Below the pieces are notes generated by a model. The model was given only the letters and a program-made list of their open reading frames with translations, did not search any database and was not told the DNA's origin. A DNA stretch of 10,195 nt. It comes from an uncultured Eggerthellaceae bacterium (lineage in GTDB: Bacteria > Actinomycetota > Coriobacteriia > Coriobacteriales > Eggerthellaceae). Position 1 is the stretch's first letter, and each line of letters opens with the position of its first letter. Location of the stretch: contig CAKUDT010000030.1 in assembly GCA_934645125.1 (NCBI GenBank), positions 1-10,195 on the forward strand. The letters are read 5' to 3'. Shown here piece after piece: positions 5,898 to 10,195 of the stretch. Both the position numbers and the translations under genes were made by a program.

Positions 5898-7961
5898 ATG
5901 AACAATTCGCGACTCATCCTGAATAGATACCTGCCCCTCAAAGAAATCGGCTCGGGCGGCTTCGGCACGGTCTTTGTCTGCAAAGACATGCTGATGCAGC
6001 GCCTGGTGGCCATCAAGAAAATCGAGCTCACCGAGCTTGACGCGCAGCGGGCGCGTTGGGTGCGCGATGACATGAATCGCGATGCCCAGGTAGATGCGCT
6101 GAATGCGTTCGAAACAGGCCACACTACCATTAATTTGCTCACGCCGGGCGAAGAAGATTCCCTAGCCGATTCGCTGGAGCGCCGCTACTTGGCGAACGTG
6201 CCCGGCCTGGACGAGGCGCGCATGGCTGCGGCGCTGTCCGACCCCTCCATTGTTGCCATCTACGATTGCCAGATTGCCGGGAACGTGGTGTACCTGGTCA
6301 TGGAATATGTGGAGGGCGCCACGCTCACGCAAGTTTTGGCTGATCACAACGATGAAATCACGCTGGATATTGTGTCAGCCGTGTTCGAAAGCGTGTCGCG
6401 CGCGCTAGAGGTAGCACATGAAAACGGCGTGCTGCATTTCGACATAAAGCCTGATAACGTGCTTATCGATGCGCAGGGAAACGTAAAAGTGACCGATTTC
6501 GGCCTGGCAACGTTGAGCGACGCGCAAGGCGAAGGAACCGCGGCAGCGGGCACTATTGGCTACATGCCGCTTGAGCAAATGCGTCAGGAGCCGCTTGACG
6601 CGCGTACCGATGAATGGGCGCTGGCGAGCATTGTCTATGAGATGCTGGTGGGCGAGAATCCGTTTTTGGCTCCCACGCTTGACCAGGCGCTGAACAGCAT
6701 TGATGGTGCGGAACTTACGTTGCCATCGCGCTGTTGGGGCGACTTGCCCGATGAAGTTGATGACGTTTTGTTCAAGGCGCTCGATCCGCAAAAAGAGGAC
6801 CGCTACGAGTCGGTGGCAGAATTCGCTGATGAGCTTATGCCGCTTTTAGGCGATGCCGACCTGGGTCGATGCGAGCTTGCGGCGCTTGTGCAAGGCAAAG
6901 ACCCCAGCGAAGCAACCGATGATTTTGCGGAAGACGATGTTGTTGACGGCGACCGTGCGGGTGCAAGCGAAGGCTTTGCCGCGGCATCGAACGCAGCGGG
7001 AGCGTTCCTTGCTCGTTTGCGTGAAGGCTTCTCCGATTTCCAGAAGTCGCTTGCTGCGCGCATTTTCGCAGCGATTGGCTCGGGGTTTGTGGCGGCTTTA
7101 GGTGCTTGGAATATTTCGCAGATTTCGGGGCTTACCAACCCGCTGTTCTGGGCTTTTGTTGCGGGATGCGCGGCGCTTGGCGCGGTTTTTCCCCATGTGG
7201 GCGCGCTTGCGAGCCTGATTGTTTTGTCGGGCGCACTGCTGGCGTGCGGCGCGTACGTGCCTGGCATTTTGCTGCTTGCCGCAACCGGTGCGTGGTGGTG
7301 GTTTGTGGGGCGGCAGGGTCGCGCAGCGGCAAACGGGCTTCTGAGCTTCCCCTTGTGTTCTGCGGTGGGTTTGGCTCCCGTATCTGCCCTGTTCACGGGC
7401 TATGTGACCAGGATCCCCCAAGCGGTTGCCACGGCAGCGCTCGGCGGGCTTTTGTGCCTGACCTGCGCAAGCTTTGGGTCAATGGACCTGACGAACTGGG
7501 ATATCGCGCATAATTGGAATTTCTCAGGCAGCGCTGCTCAGGAGTCAAGCGTTTCGACGGAAGGTGCCCTGGCAACAGGCGTGGTGGCAGGCGAAGCGAC
7601 TGCATCGGGCGGCGCGCTATCGGCGGATGCCAGCGCGCGCACGGGTGCTTCCGCCGATGCTTCAGATATCAACGCAAACATGGTGGCACTTGTGACAAAT
7701 GCGGGAACATGGGTCTTGCTGGCAAGCTGGGTTTTGGCGGCGCTGGTCATGAGCTTGTTCGCCCGCCCGCATAAGCGTTTCATGGCGGTGATTGGTGCCT
7801 TCGCCGGGTTTTCCCTGATCATGATAGGTATTTGGCTTGCCTATGCGTTTGATCCGGGTGCGGCATCCATGATTCCGCCCACATCGCTTCTTGCGAGTGC
7901 CGTTATTTCCGGTGCGCTGATGATTTTCGCAACAGCGGCGCTCCCGTTGCCTGAGCGTTAG
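5898..7961 (+). CDS. Membrane-anchored eukaryotic-type Ser/Thr protein kinase
   Basis: 687 residues from ATG 5898, five bases after GAAAGGGG. The kinase domain (about 10-320) shows the glycine loop GSGGFGTV (18-25), ATP lysine K40 in VAIK, catalytic loop HFDIKPDN (180-187, aspartate D182), DFG (200-202), GTIGYMPLEQ (218-227) and DEWALASIVYEML (238-250). An acidic linker (about 335-352) leads to six hydrophobic segments between 386 and 526, an Ala/Ser/Gly-rich outside loop (about 540-595), then three more segments (603-621, 628-651, 661-684). Such kinases phosphorylate Ser/Thr of cytoplasmic targets; the membrane part may sense a signal, but no PASTA or other known sensor is present. Oddities: HFD instead of HRD, PLE instead of APE, and about 66 residues between K40 and the probable helix-C glutamate E106, some 45 more than usual. 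All catalytic residues are kept, so activity is expected. Confidence 0.93.
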   Translation: MNNSRLILNRYLPLKEIGSGGFGTVFVCKDMLMQRLVAIKKIELTELDAQRARWVRDDMNRDAQVDALNAFETGHTTINLLTPGEEDSLADSLERRYLANVPGLDEARMAAALSDPSIVAIYDCQIAGNVVYLVMEYVEGATLTQVLADHNDEITLDIVSAVFESVSRALEVAHENGVLHFDIKPDNVLIDAQGNVKVTDFGLATLSDAQGEGTAAAGTIGYMPLEQMRQEPLDARTDEWALASIVYEMLVGENPFLAPTLDQALNSIDGAELTLPSRCWGDLPDEVDDVLFKALDPQKEDRYESVAEFADELMPLLGDADLGRCELAALVQGKDPSEATDDFAEDDVVDGDRAGASEGFAAASNAAGAFLARLREGFSDFQKSLAARIFAAIGSGFVAALGAWNISQISGLTNPLFWAFVAGCAALGAVFPHVGALASLIVLSGALLACGAYVPGILLLAATGAWWWFVGRQGRAAANGLLSFPLCSAVGLAPVSALFTGYVTRIPQAVATAALGGLLCLTCASFGSMDLTNWDIAHNWNFSGSAAQESSVSTEGALATGVVAGEATASGGALSADASARTGASADASDINANMVALVTNAGTWVLLASWVLAALVMSLFARPHKRFMAVIGAFAGFSLIMIGIWLAYAFDPGAASMIPPTSLLASAVISGALMIFATAALPLPER

Positions 7962-8161
7962 GCTTGCGGAGAGTGCGGATGTGTCAAAAATAGCGTGGCA
8001 AGCAAATCCGCACGCTTGTTGGAACTATGGGTAGCGAGCATGCGTTCTGTCCGTCGGCTGGCGATTGCTGCATCAGCGATGGCAAGCTGTAATCTGCTTG
8101 TCGTTATGGCATCAAAAGTAATGAGGGCAAGTTTGTAAGAAAAAGGTACTTGACCCCCCCC
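7958..8161 (-). pseudogene. Coding-like open frame without start, possible remnant or part of a dispersed element
   Basis: Read on the - strand from just after a TAG created at the C9 tract down to a TAA at 7960-7958, the frame gives 67 residues, of which the 64 after the Gly run read as a protein-like segment (ITFDAITTSR, LQLAIADAAIASRRTERMLA, NKRADLLATLF). Codons often follow the RNY pattern. No start with a ribosome binding site exists; a change in C-tract length would open the frame upstream. The stop overlaps the kinase stop codon (TTAG). I do not recognise the peptide. It may be chance, a decayed gene, or a repeat element that happens to be open. Confidence 0.25.
7973..8013 (+). terminator. 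Inverted repeat after the kinase gene
   Basis: GTGCGGAT (7973-7980) and ATCCGCAC (8006-8013) are perfectly complementary with 25 bases between, starting 11 bases after the kinase stop. A competing stem (CAAGC with GCTTG) overlaps it. There is no T run, so it may be a weak end for the kinase transcript or the border of the element at 7962-8165. Confidence 0.3.
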
Positions 8162-8162
8162 C
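8154..8162 (+). repeat. C9 homopolymer tract
   Basis: Nine C residues follow directly after GGTACTTGA. The tract starts inside a TTGACC hexamer (8150-8155) that could be a -35 box, with CATACT (8175-8180) as a poor -10 and a 19-base spacer, two longer than ideal. Such tracts are prone to slippage, and a sequencing error in the count is also possible. Confidence 0.6.
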
Positions 8163-8217
8163 TAATTCGTAGCGCATACTCCTTCTGGAAAGCAAATAGC
8201 ACGTCGTGCCGCTGTAT

Positions 8218-8275
8218 CCTCCAGAATTGGAGGCAGATGAATGAGGTGAGATTCCTCGCGAGTAGGTCACCGTGA
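8218..8275 (+). other. Hairpin covering a ribosome binding site, with a 12-codon frame
   Basis: CCTCCA (8218-8223) pairs with TGGAGG (8228-8233) around GAAT, hiding a GGAGG three bases before ATG 8237. The ATG opens a 12-codon frame (MNEVRFLASRSP) that stops at TGA 8273-8275. It could be a leader peptide, or the start of a small gene broken by a frameshift, since the next frame becomes coding-like at about 8250. The spacing to ATG is shorter than usual. Confidence 0.25.
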
Positions 8276-8396
8276 TATCGTTTCTAAGGTCGATGACAAA
8301 GAAGAAACGATTAAGTCGGATCTCTGGGGCGGCAAAAAAGCACCGCCCGCACCGGAGTCTGAGCGTAAAAACAAGCTAGAGAGCGAAAGCAATCAG
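8250..8396 (+). pseudogene. Coding-like fragment lacking a start and its own stop
   Basis: After TGA 8247-8249 this frame reads about 49 codons with a strong bias for G in the first base, giving a hydrophilic peptide (DIVSKVDDKEETIKSDLWGG, then KKAPPAPESERKNKLESES). No ATG, GTG or TTG lies in it, and it runs open through the terminator at 8400-8433. It may be the tail of a decayed gene whose start was in the frame of ATG 8237. I do not recognise the family. Chance or a structured RNA (stem 8322-8357) are alternatives. Confidence 0.25.
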
Positions 8397-8399
8397 GTT

Positions 8400-8433
8400 G
8401 CGCCAGCACCCCTTTCGGGAGTGCTGGCGTTTT
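8400..8433 (+). terminator. Rho-independent terminator upstream of the surface-protein gene
   Basis: CGCCAGCAC (8401-8409) pairs with GTGCTGGCG (8421-8429); three further C-G pairs (8410-8412 with 8417-8419) close a TTTC loop beyond a single bulged A, giving 12 bp, followed by four T residues (8430-8433). It lies 65 bases before ATG 8498. It either ends a transcript from the region before or acts as an attenuator for the gene after it. Confidence 0.75.
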
Positions 8434-8436
8434 GCG

Positions 8437-8464
8437 TTTGCAAAAAAAGAGAGCGGTCTGTATT
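8437..8464 (+). promoter_or_regulatory. Weak candidate promoter for the DUF4430 gene
   Basis: TTTGCA (8437-8442) and TGTATT (8459-8464) with a 16-base spacer lie directly after the terminator. Both boxes are mediocre. The ribosome binding site AGGAAGGGG (8486-8494) stands three bases before ATG 8498. Confidence 0.3.
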
Positions 8465-8497
8465 GGGGCCAAGTAAACAAAAGATAGGAAGGGGTAC

Positions 8498-10195
8498 ATG
8501 GCAAACGAAAAGAACCGCACTAAGCATCGCGTGTTGCGCATGCTGCTCTCGTTGGTGCTGGTTGCGGGTCTGCTGCCAGCGCTGCCGGCGATAGCTCTTG
8601 CCGACGATGTAACAAACGCAGATGCTGCCGACTTGGGCACCGTTCACGTGACCGTGGAAAACGCCACTTGGTCGAAAGCTGATGGCGCGCCGTGGGAAGG
8701 CGTGCTCGTTGACACTCAGGTGACGCTCAAAGAAGATTCAACGATGATGAGCTGCATTGTTGATGCGCTTACCGCCGCTGGATACGAGCAGAAAGGTGCT
8801 GATTCGGGCTATATTAGCTCTATTAACGGCATTGAGGAAATGGATGCTTCTGATGATTCCGGTTGGATGGGTACGCTCAACGATTGGTTCACCGATAAAG
8901 GCTTTGCCAACTACACCGTTGCTGCTGGCACGTTGAAGGCAGGCGATGAAATTGCGGTGCAACATACCTGCGATTTGGGTGCCGATATTGGCGGCGCATT
9001 TGGCGACAACAATAAGCAACTGAAGGCCATCGCGCTTTCCGCAGGCGAGCTTGCCCCCGGTTTTTCGAGCGAAAACCATGCGTATTCTATGATCTTGCCT
9101 GCTGATACGACTGAGCTTACGGTAACGCCGACGGCTGCAAACAAGCAGTTTCAGGTTCACATTTGGGCAAACGGCACCGAGTACGGTCGTAAAGATGCAA
9201 TTCCAGTAAAAAAGGGTGACGTTATTTCTTTGAAGGTGGGCAACCAGGGCGATGAGTCTCCCGAGGTCTATACGATTGAACTGCGTGAGGCGGGTACGCT
9301 GCTTACCGCTGGCTCGGCTACGCTGACCACTGTCAAAGAAGATGGTTCTGCGGGAGATGCAGTTGAACTTTCTCTTGACGCGTCATCAAATGCCTTCTCG
9401 GGAACGCTTGCAAACTATACGCATTTGAGGCAATACAATGATTCCGGTTTCACGGTGACATTGACGGGCTTACCCGAAGGCGCAACGGCTCAATTGATGG
9501 ATGCAACGGGCAATGTGCTGAGCGATTTTGCGAACGGTACTGCAACGACAGCCGCCGATTGTTTTCCAGGCAGCGGCTCCGCGATGTTCTATATTGCGGT
9601 AACGACGCATGACAAAGCGGAAATCTACAAAATGACGCTGACAAAGCCCGGCAATTATGCTTGGAAAACTTTCAATTTTACGGGAACCCCCGCCTTTAGT
9701 GAGGACAACGTCTTCTACGGGCAGCCCGAGGGCACGCTGTTCCAGGCCGACGAAAGCGGCAACCGTACCGATGCTATCGGATATTCCAAGAACTGCTGGA
9801 ATTATGTGGTGTATGTCTCTCCGCAGGTAGGTAGCTTCGGTATCACGAAATTCTCCGACGCCATGCAAGACAACGGGCTAAACGCCATGAAGACTCAAAT
9901 TCTTGTAGATGGCGAAGTCTACGTGAAGCAGGCTGCAGCTGGCAAAGCTGCGATGATGACTTTCGCGAAGAAGCCGGTAGCGCTTACGAAGGAGACAACG
10001 GTTATTGAAGTCGTTGCAAAACACAAATCAAACAGCAAGGTGGAAATTCGCACCACCATAACGGTGCATGTGGTGAAAATTGCTCCATCGGAATTGGCTA
10101 CCAAGATTGATGCATTGTCCGATTTGAGCAGCTTGACTTACGCAAGTGATTACAAAGTGGTCAAGAACCTTCAGCGGGCATATGATGGGTATACC
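8498..10195 (+). CDS. Secreted surface protein with DUF4430 and cadherin-like beta-sandwich domains, partial
   Basis: 566 codons from ATG 8498 are open to the window end; the C-terminus is outside. Residues 1-35 are a signal peptide: basic start, hydrophobic LLSLVLVAGLLPALPAIALA and an ALA cut site before DD. Residues about 48-168 fit DUF4430, the fold shared with the C-terminal domain of transcobalamin/intrinsic factor: SINGIEEMDASDDSGWMGTL, a Y-V-aliphatic LKAGDEIAVQHT strand and CDLG. Residues about 173-265 fit the cadherin-like beta-sandwich (PF12733 type): LKAIALSAGELAPGFSSENH, AYSMILPADT and a PEVYTIEL end. The remainder, to residue 566, is further beta-rich sequence I cannot name, ending in a helical stretch (ELATKIDALSDL.. 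NLQRAYDGY) that resembles spacer modules of wall proteins. Cobalamin or other ligand binding is a family-based guess. Sorting signals would be downstream. Its GC content looks lower than that of the kinase gene. Confidence 0.87.
   Translation, partial: MANEKNRTKHRVLRMLLSLVLVAGLLPALPAIALADDVTNADAADLGTVHVTVENATWSKADGAPWEGVLVDTQVTLKEDSTMMSCIVDALTAAGYEQKGADSGYISSINGIEEMDASDDSGWMGTLNDWFTDKGFANYTVAAGTLKAGDEIAVQHTCDLGADIGGAFGDNNKQLKAIALSAGELAPGFSSENHAYSMILPADTTELTVTPTAANKQFQVHIWANGTEYGRKDAIPVKKGDVISLKVGNQGDESPEVYTIELREAGTLLTAGSATLTTVKEDGSAGDAVELSLDASSNAFSGTLANYTHLRQYNDSGFTVTLTGLPEGATAQLMDATGNVLSDFANGTATTAADCFPGSGSAMFYIAVTTHDKAEIYKMTLTKPGNYAWKTFNFTGTPAFSEDNVFYGQPEGTLFQADESGNRTDAIGYSKNCWNYVVYVSPQVGSFGITKFSDAMQDNGLNAMKTQILVDGEVYVKQAAAGKAAMMTFAKKPVALTKETTVIEVVAKHKSNSKVEIRTTITVHVVKIAPSELATKIDALSDLSSLTYASDYKVVKNLQRAYDGYT

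Larger units (their letters stand above)
7962..8497. other. Unusual intergenic region before the surface-protein gene
   Basis: These 536 bases hold no complete gene that I can defend. In order: an 8-bp inverted repeat (7973-8013), a small hairpin (8064-8080), a C9 tract (8154-8162), a tight palindrome GCACGTCGTGC (8199-8209), a hairpin covering a GGAGG before ATG 8237, coding-like frames without a start on both strands, another stem-loop (8322-8357), a clear terminator (8400-8433) and a weak promoter before ATG 8498. I looked for a cobalamin riboswitch and did not find its conserved boxes. Confidence 0.6.

Noticed and set aside
6803..7396. 197-codon open frame on the minus strand inside the kinase gene
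   Set aside because: It is a GC-driven mirror of the kinase frame: Ala/Ser/Pro-rich, no recognisable domain and no ribosome binding site.
8150..8497. Cobalamin riboswitch before the DUF4430 gene
   Set aside because: The domain suggested it, but I could not find the conserved GCCACTG, GGGAA or closing CAGGAGACC-type boxes; only generic hairpins are present.
1..10195. tRNA, rRNA, CRISPR array, insertion sequence or prophage genes
   Set aside because: No cloverleaf, rRNA-like block, regularly spaced identical repeats, transposase motif or phage gene was seen; the 11-bp array at 2942-2985 has no spacers and is too short for CRISPR.

Overview
The window looks like a chromosomal segment from a high-GC Gram-positive gut anaerobe of the Coriobacteriia (Eggerthella/Slackia/Adlercreutzia type). 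This is an inference from gene content: an OFA-like MFS carrier, a DUF2284 cysteine protein, a polytopic Ser/Thr kinase and a secreted DUF4430/cadherin-like protein, with moderately high GC, purine-rich ribosome binding sites and extended -10 promoters. The sequence alone does not fix the species.

Layout. 1-323: C-terminal end of an NCS1/CodB-like permease (+). 324-999: a long gene-free stretch with a strong hairpin after the permease, then a good sigma-70-type promoter (674-701) driving what looks like a ~100-nt noncoding RNA that ends in a 14-bp terminator hairpin (761-809). 1000-1398: small PPOX/FMN-binding-fold protein (+). 1332-2744: MFS transporter (-), convergent with and overlapping the PPOX gene by 67 bp; its alanine/glycine-rich tail is encoded across a very strong hairpin. 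2745-3227: divergent intergenic region with four degenerate 11-bp tandem repeats and a GC-rich leader. 3228-4334 tilS, 4477-5001 DUF2284 protein, 5046-5753 maf, 5898-7961 membrane Ser/Thr kinase, all + and plausibly a loose housekeeping cluster; the kinase has its own candidate promoter. 7962-8497: an unusual intergenic region (inverted repeats, C9 tract, orphan coding-like frames on both strands, clear terminator). 8498-10195: start of a large secreted protein (signal peptide, DUF4430, cadherin-like domain), cut by the window end.

How they fit: TilS modifies tRNA-Ile(CAU) and Maf hydrolyses non-canonical or pyrimidine NTPs, so the middle block is mostly maintenance functions plus a signalling kinase. 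The flanks are transport and surface functions. No phage, CRISPR, tRNA or rRNA genes were seen. The most unusual material is noncoding: the putative pyrimidine-rich small RNA, the 11-bp repeat array before tilS, and the C-tract region before the surface protein.
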